A DNA stretch of 64,000 nt. It comes from Bryobacteraceae bacterium (GTDB lineage: Bacteria > Acidobacteriota > Terriglobia > Bryobacterales > Bryobacteraceae). A program made the translations under genes and the position numbers. This document shows positions 33,645 through 41,705 of this stretch, one piece after another; within the stretch, counting starts at the first letter, position 1, and every line of letters begins with the position of its first letter. Under the pieces are notes generated by a model. That model saw nothing but the letters and a program-made list of their open reading frames with translations. It ran no database searches and was not told the DNA's origin. The DNA lies in the NCBI GenBank assembly GCA_947458745.1, contig CANGYQ010000005.1:248001-312000 (forward strand), read 5' to 3'.

Positions 33645-35362
33645 GGGCGCACGCTCCCGCGGCCTTCACGTTTCGGAGCTTCGGGTTCAGGGTCTGGCCG
33701 GGACAGAAGCGGTGGCCGGTCTTGGGCGCGGTCCTTTTTCTGGATCTCGATTTCAGAAACCAGCAATGCGGGCGAGGCGGCCGATACGGGCACGGAGCCG
33801 GACTCCGCTCCGCAGAAGCCATTGAAGATCTCCGTCTTGTCACCCGTGGCCAAGATCTTGGCAAAGCTGGCCAACGGCGTGCCGACAATGTCCGCCCCGC
33901 GCACCAACTCATCCGGGCGGCCATCGGCCCACACTCGGTAGACCACCAGCGGGATCACCGTAAAGGCCTGCAGACCCCGGCGTCCGGTGGTGGTGAAGCC
34001 GCCGGTGACGCTCTCAAAATAGAGCCCATAGGGTTTGTTCTGGCGCTTGGCTTCGTCAATCAGCAGCTTGCGCAGCTCCGCAAAAGCCACCTGTTTGCCG
34101 GATTCGACAATCAGATTCGACTGCCGCGAAACCACTTCGGCACCAGGTTGTTTGCGGCCGTGGCCATTGGATTGGGCAAAGCCATCCACTGGCGACCGGG
34201 AAAGAAGAAACGTCTTCAGCACACCCTGATCGACCAGTTTCACTTTGCCCGCCTTCACTCCCTCGTCGTCAAAGTCGTACCAGCCATTCAAGTCCGTGGT
34301 GCCGATCTGCTTGCGCGTCGCATCAAAGCTGACTGACAGAAACTCCGGCAACACCTTGGTGTTGACACCCTTAGAAAACGTCTGACCCTCAGCTTCGTCC
34401 TTCTGGCGGTGGCCTTCAATGCGGTGGCCGAAGATCTCGTGGAAGAACACGCCGGCCGCGCGTCCGGAAAGAATAGCCGGGCCGACGTAGGGCTCCACCA
34501 GGGGGGCGTGCAACAGGCCTGCGAGATCCTTTTGCACCTTCTCGATCGCGGCTAGTACGGGCTTCTCGTCGCCCCCCAAGCCTGGCAGCCGGTTCACGTC
34601 GGCAGCCTCAAAACTCTCGCTCGTCGCCAGGTCCATGCCATCGGCGGCCTTGCCCTGGGCCGAGATCACGATGCGCGCATAGATGCGGCCATGCTCAATC
34701 CGCGTCCCTTCCGTCGAGACGAAGTACTTTACTTCGCGCTGCGCGGAGATGGAGACTTGCGAAGCCAGTACCCCCGTCTTGCCGCTGAACAGCGCCGACC
34801 ATTTCCGGACCCGGGCCTCCCAGGTTGCGCGGTCGATCTTCAGCGCTGGCGGCAATGCGGCGCCCTTCTCCGGCGTCTCCGTCGAGAAGTCGTTGGCCGT
34901 GGAAGTCTCCTTGACGTTGTTCTCCTGCGCGGTCTTGATGCTGATCAGGCGCTGTACGGAGTTGCGGTAGACCCGGTCGGTTTCCGCCCAGGCCCGGCGC
35001 CGAAGGCCGGTGGTGGAACTATCCACTGGGACGCCAATGGCTCCGGCAAATCGGGGCCGGTCGCCACGGATCACGTGATAGTTGTCGAGCTTGGGGGAGC
35101 CCACCCGCACGGAGACATCGAGAAAGCGGTTGATGCCGCCGCCCGTGTTTTGCAGGGCTCCAAAGGAAGCGACAGCCGCTTCCGTCTGGATCTCGGTGAC
35201 GGCGTAGGAGATGAAGTAAGGCGGCGGATCGGCCTTGGCCTTCAGGACGGAGAAGTTACGATCCAGCTCCTGCTGGAGTACTTCGAGTACTGGCTGCGCA
35301 TGTGCCGGCAGGGTGAGCCAAGCTAGCATGACAGCCAGAAACCAACGGCGTTTGACGGGCAC
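33641..35362 (-). CDS. Exported TldD-like zinc metalloprotease
   Basis: The 573-residue product has the TldD zinc motif HEIFGH (HExxxH) and the third-ligand cysteine region NGFCGAESG. It begins with a signal peptide (WFLAVMLAWLTLPAHAQ), which classical TldD lacks. TldD/TldE degrade unfolded or natively unstructured peptides through a closed chamber. Here the pair would work in the periplasm (inference). The start is a GTG at 35362; TATCCT lies 6 bases before it, so leaderless translation is likely. It is the first gene of TldD-TldE-LptFG. Confidence 0.87.
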   Translation of the reverse strand: MPVKRRWFLAVMLAWLTLPAHAQPVLEVLQQELDRNFSVLKAKADPPPYFISYAVTEIQTEAAVASFGALQNTGGGINRFLDVSVRVGSPKLDNYHVIRGDRPRFAGAIGVPVDSSTTGLRRRAWAETDRVYRNSVQRLISIKTAQENNVKETSTANDFSTETPEKGAALPPALKIDRATWEARVRKWSALFSGKTGVLASQVSISAQREVKYFVSTEGTRIEHGRIYARIVISAQGKAADGMDLATSESFEAADVNRLPGLGGDEKPVLAAIEKVQKDLAGLLHAPLVEPYVGPAILSGRAAGVFFHEIFGHRIEGHRQKDEAEGQTFSKGVNTKVLPEFLSVSFDATRKQIGTTDLNGWYDFDDEGVKAGKVKLVDQGVLKTFLLSRSPVDGFAQSNGHGRKQPGAEVVSRQSNLIVESGKQVAFAELRKLLIDEAKRQNKPYGLYFESVTGGFTTTGRRGLQAFTVIPLVVYRVWADGRPDELVRGADIVGTPLASFAKILATGDKTEIFNGFCGAESGSVPVSAASPALLVSEIEIQKKDRAQDRPPLLSRPDPEPEAPKREGRGSVRP

Positions 35363-35412
35363 CCCCTTAGGATATCAGTGACTTCAAACGCCCGGGTCAG
35401 TTATCGTCGGGC

Positions 35413-36069
35413 TTATCGTCCCGCGGAGGTGGTGGCGATCTCCAGCACGCCCCGGTCCTTCAAGCCGCTAAGGGCTAGGCCATAGCGTCCGCGTACACCG
35501 GTCTTCTCAAAGATGTGCTTCAGGTGGATCTTCACCGTTCCCGGGCGGATGCCCAGTTGCGAGGCGATGTCACGGTTCTTCAGCCCCACTTCCACCAGTT
35601 CCATCACTTGGCGTTCCCGCGCGGTCAAGCCGCTGCGGCGGGCCCGGTCGTTCAAGGTGCCGGCGCGGAAGACCGATTCCTCCATCCAACTGTGGCCTTC
35701 CACCACGGCGCGCAGGCAGGACAGCAGCGTGTCGGGTGAGGCTGTCTTCCGCAGAATGCCCTGCACGCCAGCCTTCAGCAGACGCACGGCTTCCGGCTCA
35801 CTGATGGCGCTACCCCACACCACCGTGGCCGCCGGGCCACACTCGTGCAGCCAGGAGGGCAGGGAATCGAGTCCCATGGCTTTGTCGACCAGCACCAAAG
35901 CGGGCCGCGCACGGCTGGCCAAGTCGCGTAAAGCGATGACGGAGTCGCACTCCGCCACCACATCGAACTCGGTGTGCGCGGCGGTGATGGCGCGGACGCC
36001 TTGGATAGTCACGGGCTGCGAATCGCAAACAATCAAGGAATAGCGGGGACGGACAGACAGATTACTCAT
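35413..36069 (-). CDS. NarL/LuxR-type response regulator
   Basis: The 218-residue protein has an N-terminal receiver (about 10-125) with the likely phosphorylated aspartate in LVLVDKAM and the conserved lysine in GILRKTASP. The C-terminal LuxR helix-turn-helix includes LTARERQVMELVEVGLKNRDIASQ and GTVKIHLKHIFEKTGV. No histidine kinase gene lies beside it. It is divergent from the CpaE-like gene, with 70 bases between starts, so it may control it. Confidence 0.9.
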   Translation of the reverse strand: MSNLSVRPRYSLIVCDSQPVTIQGVRAITAAHTEFDVVAECDSVIALRDLASRARPALVLVDKAMGLDSLPSWLHECGPAATVVWGSAISEPEAVRLLKAGVQGILRKTASPDTLLSCLRAVVEGHSWMEESVFRAGTLNDRARRSGLTARERQVMELVEVGLKNRDIASQLGIRPGTVKIHLKHIFEKTGVRGRYGLALSGLKDRGVLEIATTSAGR

Positions 36070-36139
36070 TTCAGTTGAATTGGTAGTACCTTTGGGCGGC
36101 CCAGTTTCTCACAATTTCATAACGAGACTGGATTAGCCG

Positions 36140-37378
36140 ATGAATGCTTGTACGGAAGTCATGAGCACGGTTGGCATCGCGCGGAACTGGAAGATCCTCG
36201 TCCTGGGGCCAAGTGCGGAGCTGGGTGCCGCGATGCGCGCCCTGTTGTCGGAGCAAGTGCCCTCGGCTCAATTGTTTGAGGTCCGGTCCTACCCCGACAC
36301 GGCGTCTCTGGCCCGCCTGTTGACGTCGCAGCCACTCTCGGTCTGTTTGCTCGATGCCGCCTCCTCAAAGGACACGGCGCTGCCCTTGATCCGCGAGATT
36401 GAAAAGGCGGCCCCCAAACTGCCGGTAGTGACGCTGCTCTCACGCAACGATCCGGATCTGGTGCTGGCCTGCCTCCGGCAGGGCGCGGCGGAGTTCCTGA
36501 TCCATCCGTTCCTGGCCGATCAGGTGGGCGCGGTGTTCGGGCGGCTGGCCACCACCCACCCCAACCTTGCGCAACCGGACAGTCAGGGGCGCCTGGTGGC
36601 GGTGCTGCCGGTGAAGGGCGGTTGCGGGGCTTCCACGCTCGCCTTGAATCTGGCCTACCAGCGAAAGAAGTTTGACGCCAAGCGGGTGCTGCTGGCAGAT
36701 CTTGACCCCTTGTGCGGTATCCAATCGTTCCTGCTGAAGGCCAAGCCCGCGTATAGCTTCATGGACGCCATCGCGCGCGGGTCTTTGCTGGACGGCGATG
36801 TTTGGCGCGGCCTGGTGCAGACGGTGGACGGCGTAGACGTGCTCTATGCGCCGGATGCACTGGTGGAAGGGATCTACGATCTGGTGGAGCCGCGCGACCT
36901 GATCACTTTCGCCCGCGGCATGTACGAACTGGTGGTGGCCGACGCGGCGTCCGTCTACGGCCCCTGGAATGAACGGATCGCGCAGATGGCGGATGACGTG
37001 TTGTTGATCACTTCCGCTGAGCCGGCGGCGGTCCCCTCCTGCCGGCGGGCGTTGGAGCATCTGCGGAATCTGCGGGTGCCGGCGCAGCGGGTGAAGCTGG
37101 TTTTGAACCGCGATGGCAAGTCGAGCGCCGCTGAACTGCTGCAGCAACAGCTGGCCGTGCCCATCTACAAGGCCCTGCCCAGCGATCCGGAAGCGGTCCA
37201 GCAGTCCTTGCTGGACGGCAAGCCGGTGGCGGCCGCGTCCGGGTTTGGCAAAAGCCTCGGCAGTCTGGCGACGGCGCTGGCGGGCAAGTCGGGGGAGACG
37301 GCCATCGCCGCAAAGCCTCCCGAAAAGGCAAAGTCAGGGGCACTGGCGGGGCTGTGGGGGTTGCTGGGCCGCAAGTAG
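36140..37378 (+). CDS. CpaE-like protein: receiver-like domain fused to a MinD/ParA-type ATPase
   Basis: The 412-residue protein has an atypical receiver (about 15-130; SVCLLDAASSKD, LRQGAAEFLIHPF), then a MinD-type ATPase with a deviant Walker A (VKGGCGASTLALNLA) and a Walker A' region (LLADLDPLCGIQSFL). CpaE places type IV/Flp pilus machinery at the cell pole. No pilus genes lie in the window. The C-terminus is an Ala/Lys/Gly-rich tail. An ATG at 36161 is an alternative start. Confidence 0.85.
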   Translation: MNACTEVMSTVGIARNWKILVLGPSAELGAAMRALLSEQVPSAQLFEVRSYPDTASLARLLTSQPLSVCLLDAASSKDTALPLIREIEKAAPKLPVVTLLSRNDPDLVLACLRQGAAEFLIHPFLADQVGAVFGRLATTHPNLAQPDSQGRLVAVLPVKGGCGASTLALNLAYQRKKFDAKRVLLADLDPLCGIQSFLLKAKPAYSFMDAIARGSLLDGDVWRGLVQTVDGVDVLYAPDALVEGIYDLVEPRDLITFARGMYELVVADAASVYGPWNERIAQMADDVLLITSAEPAAVPSCRRALEHLRNLRVPAQRVKLVLNRDGKSSAAELLQQQLAVPIYKALPSDPEAVQQSLLDGKPVAAASGFGKSLGSLATALAGKSGETAIAAKPPEKAKSGALAGLWGLLGRK

Positions 37379-37399
37379 CGGTGGGGCGTTGGGCTGGGC

Positions 37400-37855
37400 C
37401 TAGCGCTTAATGTTGATCAGGCCCCGGCAGGTGAGTGCGCCGCATTTGCAGGGGACGTGTTCCACTTCCCAGCCAAACCGGTAGTCGATAAACAGCTCTT
37501 CACCTGCCGCGATGTCGCGCATGCTGAAGTACAGGATGTGTTCCTTCATGATCCGCGTCACCAGATTCGGCTCACAGCAGTGGTTAATGTACTCCGCCCC
37601 GGAGCCACCCACTGCGCCATCAATGGCCCAGTAGGAGTTCAGCGTGAACATGTAGACATGCTCCCGCTCCTCGCCGCGCCGCCGGGTCTCAATGCGGTTG
37701 CAGCGTTCGCCCGTATACTCAATCACCTTGCGGTTTTTGGGGATCGGTTCCGCCGCAAACAGCCCCCAACGGTGAATGCGCGACTTCCCGATGCTGAGTT
37801 TGAAGTTGCAGTAGGCGGGGTCGATCTTCGGGCGGGTCACGATGCCTTTATCCAA
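37400..37855 (-). CDS. SET-domain protein (lysine methyltransferase type)
   Basis: The 151-residue protein is essentially a single SET domain. It has the S-adenosylmethionine-binding start (SRIHRWGLFAAEPI), the pseudoknot motif NHCCEPN (compare NHSCxPN), the catalytic region EELFIDYRFGW, and a post-SET zinc-like tail CKCGALTCRG. SET enzymes methylate lysines of histones or other proteins. In bacteria they are uncommon, and known targets include nucleoid or ribosomal proteins. It begins with a TTG at 37855 or a GTG at 37840 that has AAAGG nearby. It is convergent with the CpaE-like gene. The target is unknown. Confidence 0.87.
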   Translation of the reverse strand: MDKGIVTRPKIDPAYCNFKLSIGKSRIHRWGLFAAEPIPKNRKVIEYTGERCNRIETRRRGEEREHVYMFTLNSYWAIDGAVGGSGAEYINHCCEPNLVTRIMKEHILYFSMRDIAAGEELFIDYRFGWEVEHVPCKCGALTCRGLINIKR

Positions 37856-37944
37856 AAATAGTTGTCAGACTGAGAGAGGTAGGACGGGCAGATTCACACA
37901 TCCTACCGATTGTCTTGGGCACTAACCATCACGCGGCTGGAGCC

Positions 37945-38055
37945 CTAAAAATCATCTTGATCCGTCTTCTTCTTCGCTTTGCGGCGCACCACCACAATCA
38001 CCACGCATACAACGGCCAGAAGACCGGCCACGATTTGTACTGTCTGTTCGTCCAT
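37945..38055 (-). CDS. 36-residue single-span membrane peptide
   Basis: This short frame has a strong ribosome site (TAAGGAG, with 6 bases to the ATG at 38055). It encodes a hydrophobic helix (QIVAGLLAVVCVVIVVVRR) followed by a very basic and then acidic tail (KAKKKTDQDDF). The layout is that of a small inner-membrane protein with its C-terminus in the cytoplasm. No homologue is recognised. It lies alone between the SET gene and the blaI promoter, on the SET strand 89 bases upstream of that gene. Confidence 0.65.
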   Translation of the reverse strand: MDEQTVQIVAGLLAVVCVVIVVVRRKAKKKTDQDDF

Positions 38056-38155
38056 GAGATTCTCCTTAGTCCGGATTAGGTAGAAAGCTTAGGGTACAGG
38101 AACACCCGGCGTGGAAACAAGTTGCCGGAGCATGATCATTTCTTTCGACGATCTC

Positions 38156-38200
38156 CTAAAGATTTAGTTGACAAAATCCGAGACCTCCTAAATAATTAGG
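38156..38200 (+). promoter_or_regulatory. blaI promoter with two BlaI-type operators
   Basis: A strong promoter is visible: -35 TTGACA (38168-38173), 17-base spacer, -10 AATAAT (38191-38196). Two related palindromes flank and cover it: CTAAAGATTTAG (38156-38167), abutting the -35 box, and CCTAAATAATTAGG (38187-38200), over the -10 box. BlaI/MecI dimers bind such sites, so BlaI would block its own operon. The predicted transcript start is within a few bases of the ATG at 38207. Confidence 0.8.
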
Positions 38201-38206
38201 ACATCA

Positions 38207-38614
38207 ATGCCTCGCGTGCCTCAACAGCTAACCCCGCTCGAACTGGAGATCATGAACATCCTCTGGGAGCATGGTCCGGGTAACGTCCAGGCCGTGGCGC
38301 AGCGGCTGCCGGAACGGGATGGTGAGCCCCTGGCTTACACCACGGTTCAAACGATGCTGAACGTCTTACATCGCAAGGGCAAGGTGCGGCGGGAACTGGT
38401 GGACCGGGCTTACGTCTATACGCCAGAGCTGAAGCGGCTGGAGGCGATGGGGTCGGCGGTGCGGGATTTGGTGGACCGGATGTTTGGCGGGTCGGCGGAA
38501 AGTCTGGTGATGGGTTTGGTGGAGACCGATCAGTTGACGCCGGAGCGTCTGAAGGTTCTGCAAGAGAAGCTGGCGGCCGCCAAAGCGGCGCGGAGCAAAG
38601 GAGCAAAGAAGTGA
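38207..38614 (+). CDS. BlaI/MecI/CopY-family repressor
   Basis: The 135-residue protein has the family's winged helix (LTPLELEIMNILWEHGPGNV, then AYTTVQTMLNVLHRKGKVRR). A C-terminal dimerisation helix region follows (LVDRMFGGSAESLVMGLVE) and holds the site that would be cut by the BlaR protease. It is first in an operon with the BlaR-like gene, whose ATG overlaps its stop by one base. No ribosome site precedes the ATG and the promoter is very close, so the mRNA is probably near leaderless. Confidence 0.95.
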   Translation: MPRVPQQLTPLELEIMNILWEHGPGNVQAVAQRLPERDGEPLAYTTVQTMLNVLHRKGKVRRELVDRAYVYTPELKRLEAMGSAVRDLVDRMFGGSAESLVMGLVETDQLTPERLKVLQEKLAAAKAARSKGAKK

Positions 38615-39837
38615 TGTGGCCGGAACAAGCGAAACTGTTGGCCTATCTGGGCAACGCGGTGGTGATGGCCGCGGCACTGGCGCTCGCGATCTGGATCATT
38701 GAGCGCTGGTTTGCCGCCGTCCCCAGCGGTGGGCGCGCCGCCTTATGCACCGTCGCTTTGCTGGCCGCGGGCCTCCTGCCGGCGATGTCTCTTGGGCCTC
38801 ATCCGGCACTGCCGCCAGTCACCATTCTGGTGAATGCCAATGCTGTCGCGACGGCCGCCACGGTGTCCGGAGCACCGTTCAGCTGGGTGACGGCGCTGCT
38901 CTGGCTGGCCGGCCTCAGTGTCTTGGCCCGCGTGGCGTGGCTGATCCGGGGTCTGTTTCGTTTGCGTGCCCTGCGCCAGCTTTCCGCGCCGACGTCCGAC
39001 CCAGCGATTCGGCGCTCGGTGAACTTGGCCACACCAGTGACGTTCGGCTTTCTCGATCCGGTGATTCTGGTCCCTGAGTCCCAATGGGGCCAGATGTCCG
39101 AAGCCGTGCGCGAAGCGGTGCTGGCCCATGAGCAGGCGCATATTGTGCGCCGCGACTTTCTCTGGAACCTGGGCGTCGAGGTGGCGACCCTGGCGGTCTG
39201 GTGGCATCCGGCCGTGATCTGGCTGAAGCGCCGGTGGACGCTGGCGCGGGAATGTTCCTGCGATGAACTGGCCGCGGCGCGGGTCGCGGACTACGCGGAA
39301 CGGTTGCTCGAAGCGGCCACCCAGTTGGTTCCGGCTCGCCCGCCGGCCTGTGCACTGGGTGTTTTGGATGGTGATTCGTTGTCTAATCTCAATTCGTTGG
39401 ATGCTCGTATGTTGAATCTCACTCGCCCCTGTTTTCCGGGTCCGGCCGCGCGCCGTGCCTTGATGGCCCTGTCCCTGGTGATTGTTTTCGCCACCGCGTT
39501 GACGGTAACGCTCTTCCCCGTAGCGGCGGCATCCGCGGACCGGAGAACTTACTCGATGAAGGACGAGGGCGTCAAGGCCCCCAAGCTGACCCACAAAGTG
39601 GAGCCCACGTATTCCGAGCAGGCGCGGGACGCCAAGATCGAGGGTACGGTGAAGCTGCATTTGGTGGTGAACGAAGAAGGTGTCGCCGAAGACATCTACG
39701 TTGTGGAGGGTCTGGAGGAATCGTTGGACCAGCGTGCCATTGAAGCGATCGGGCAATGGCGCTTCACGCCCGGCACCAAGGACGGCCAGCCGGTGGCGGT
39801 GGAAGCAACCGTGGAAGTGAACTTCCGTCTGCTCTAG
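38614..39837 (+). CDS. BlaR1/M56-type membrane metalloprotease fused to a TonB C-terminal domain
   Basis: The 407-residue protein has several N-terminal membrane helices, then the M56 zinc protease motif HEQAH (in VLAHEQAHIVRRDF) with a downstream glutamate (ECSCDELAA). Another membrane helix follows near residue 290, and the C-terminus is a TonB-like domain (VEPTYSEQARDAKIEGTV, then WRFTPGTKDG). In BlaR1 the C-terminal sensor binds beta-lactams; here a TonB fold replaces it, so the signal is different. AAAGGAG lies 10 bases before the ATG at 38614; a GTG at 38611 is in frame. A terminator follows. Confidence 0.9.
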   Translation: MWPEQAKLLAYLGNAVVMAAALALAIWIIERWFAAVPSGGRAALCTVALLAAGLLPAMSLGPHPALPPVTILVNANAVATAATVSGAPFSWVTALLWLAGLSVLARVAWLIRGLFRLRALRQLSAPTSDPAIRRSVNLATPVTFGFLDPVILVPESQWGQMSEAVREAVLAHEQAHIVRRDFLWNLGVEVATLAVWWHPAVIWLKRRWTLARECSCDELAAARVADYAERLLEAATQLVPARPPACALGVLDGDSLSNLNSLDARMLNLTRPCFPGPAARRALMALSLVIVFATALTVTLFPVAAASADRRTYSMKDEGVKAPKLTHKVEPTYSEQARDAKIEGTVKLHLVVNEEGVAEDIYVVEGLEESLDQRAIEAIGQWRFTPGTKDGQPVAVEATVEVNFRLL

Positions 39838-39857
39838 TTCCGGTTGTGCCTGCTTGC

Positions 39858-39901
39858 CGCGCCCGCTTCGATGGCTTGGTCCATCGCGGCGGGCGCGTTT
39901 T
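39858..39901 (+). terminator. Intrinsic terminator after the blaI-blaR operon
   Basis: CGCGCCCGC (39858-39866) pairs with GCGGGCGCG (39889-39897). An inner CGATGG/CCATCG pair closes a 6-base loop, and TTTT follows directly (39898-39901). This is the clearest Rho-independent terminator in the window. Confidence 0.85.
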
Positions 39902-39964
39902 GCATTTCTGGGGCAGCTTCCGGCAGCCATCCCCCAAGTTCGCTAAAATCGGAGTCAGATTACC

Positions 39965-40489
39965 TTGGAATTGCCGCAAGCCGGTTTAACGGCCATCTAT
40001 CCCGGCTCTTTTGACCCGATCACCAACGGGCATCGCGATGTCATTTCGCGAGCTTCGAAGATTGCGGGCCGGTTGATTGTGGCCGTGTTGAAGAACGAAT
40101 CCAAGCGGCCACTGTTTTCGGTGCCGGAGCGGATCGAGATGATGACGCAGGTGGCGGAAGAGTTTCCAAACGTAGTTGTCGAATCGTTTGACGGCCTGCT
40201 GGTGGACTATGCGGCGGCCCGTGGCGCGTCGTTGATCATTCGCGGCATCCGCGCCATCTCGGACTACGAGAATGAGCTGCAGATGGCGCTGATGAACCGG
40301 CGCTTGCGGCCGGATGTGGAAACGGTGTTTTTGATGGCGGGCGAGCAGTATTCGTTCGTCAGCTCCCGGTTGGTGAAAGAGATCATCGGCCTGGGAGGCG
40401 ATATCCGGGGCCTGGTGCCGCCGGTGGTGGAAGCGAAGTTGAAAGATCGCATTCTTGGTCAAGTAGAGAGAGGAATCGCAGTCAAATGA
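39965..40489 (+). CDS. coaD: Phosphopantetheine adenylyltransferase
   Basis: The 174-residue protein is a full CoaD. It has the nucleotidyltransferase motif PGSFDPITNGH, the substrate loop LIIRGIRAISDYENELQMA, and the C-terminal signature YSFVSSRLVKEI. It makes dephospho-CoA from 4'-phosphopantetheine and ATP in coenzyme A synthesis. The start is a TTG at 39965, with GGAG about 10 bases before it and TAAAAT further upstream. Its stop overlaps the aminotransferase start (ATGA). Confidence 0.97.
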   Translation: MELPQAGLTAIYPGSFDPITNGHRDVISRASKIAGRLIVAVLKNESKRPLFSVPERIEMMTQVAEEFPNVVVESFDGLLVDYAAARGASLIIRGIRAISDYENELQMALMNRRLRPDVETVFLMAGEQYSFVSSRLVKEIIGLGGDIRGLVPPVVEAKLKDRILGQVERGIAVK

Positions 40490-41679
40490 GCGCAGTAGCG
40501 GTGGAAAAGAAGTTGCTGGCCGATCGCGTCAGCCTGATCAGCGTGTCGTCAACCATGAAGGTGGCGGCGGAAGCTGACCGGCTGCGCCGCGAAGGGGTCG
40601 ATGTGGTGGATTTCTCGGTCGGCGAACCCGACTTTCCCACTCCCGCCAATATCAAGCGCGCCGCCGTGGATGCTATCGAAAAGAATTTCACCCGGTACAC
40701 GCCCGCCGGTGGCACGGTGGAGTTGAAGCAGGCCATCATTGACCGCCACCGCATCGACTACGGCACCGACTACAAGCTGAACGAAGTGATCGCGGGCGTC
40801 GGTGGCAAGCACGAGATCTTCAACCTGATGCAGGTGCTGATCAACCCCGGCGATGAAGTGATCATCCCGGTGCCCTACTGGGTGACGTTTAAGGACGTGG
40901 TGAACTATGCCGGCGGCAAGTGCATCTTTGTCGAGACCGACGAAGACGCCGGGTTCAACCTCACGGCGGAGATCCTGAAGCAGCATGTGACGCCGCGGAC
41001 CAAAGTGGTGATCATCAACTCACCGTCGAACCCCTCGGGCTCGATCATTCCGCGCGCCGAGCTTGAAAAGATTTTCGCGCTCGCCAAGGCGGAAGGCTTC
41101 CTGATCATCACCGACGAATGCTACTGCCGGTTTCTCTATGACCAGGAGCCGTTCTCACTAGCCTCGCTGCCGGGCGCCAAGGATACGGTGATCGTAGCCG
41201 GGTCGCTGTCAAAAACCTATGCCTTCACTGGTTGGCGCATCGGCTTCGCTCTGGCCCCAGCCCCGGTGATCACCGCGATCAACAACCTGCAGAGCCACTC
41301 CACCTCGAACCCCACCTCGATCGCCCAGAAGGCGGCCGTGGAAGCCGTGCGCGGTCCGCAGGAATCCGTCACGGAGATGCTGGCCGAGTTCCGCAAGCGC
41401 CGCGATTACGTGATTGGGCGACTGCGCGCCATCCCCGGCATCAAGGTAAACGTGCCCGAGGGCGCCTTCTACGCCTATCCCAACATCAGCGCCTTTTTGG
41501 GTGGCCGCGTGAAAACGGCATTTGAGTTTGCCGAGAAGCTGCTGACGGAGCAGTTTGTGGCGACCGTCCCGGGCGAGGCCTTCGGCACCAATAGCCACAT
41601 CCGGATCTCCTACGCTTGCTCGATGACCGAACTGGAGCGCGGCCTGGACCGGTTGGAAGCTTTCATCAAAACGCTTTAG
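40486..41679 (+). CDS. Aspartate aminotransferase, class I/II
   Basis: The 397-residue PLP enzyme has the Schiff-base lysine in SLSKTYAFTGWRIGF, the substrate-carboxylate/PLP motifs VIINSPSNPSG and ITDECYCRFLYD, and the C-terminal arginine region HIRISYACS. It is closest in layout to the bacterial Ib aspartate aminotransferases, which interconvert aspartate and 2-oxoglutarate with oxaloacetate and glutamate. It overlaps coaD by 4 bases, so the two are cotranscribed. Confidence 0.93.
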   Translation: MSAVAVEKKLLADRVSLISVSSTMKVAAEADRLRREGVDVVDFSVGEPDFPTPANIKRAAVDAIEKNFTRYTPAGGTVELKQAIIDRHRIDYGTDYKLNEVIAGVGGKHEIFNLMQVLINPGDEVIIPVPYWVTFKDVVNYAGGKCIFVETDEDAGFNLTAEILKQHVTPRTKVVIINSPSNPSGSIIPRAELEKIFALAKAEGFLIITDECYCRFLYDQEPFSLASLPGAKDTVIVAGSLSKTYAFTGWRIGFALAPAPVITAINNLQSHSTSNPTSIAQKAAVEAVRGPQESVTEMLAEFRKRRDYVIGRLRAIPGIKVNVPEGAFYAYPNISAFLGGRVKTAFEFAEKLLTEQFVATVPGEAFGTNSHIRISYACSMTELERGLDRLEAFIKTL

Positions 41680-41705
41680 CCGCCCGTCTATGATGTTAGC
41701 TGCGA

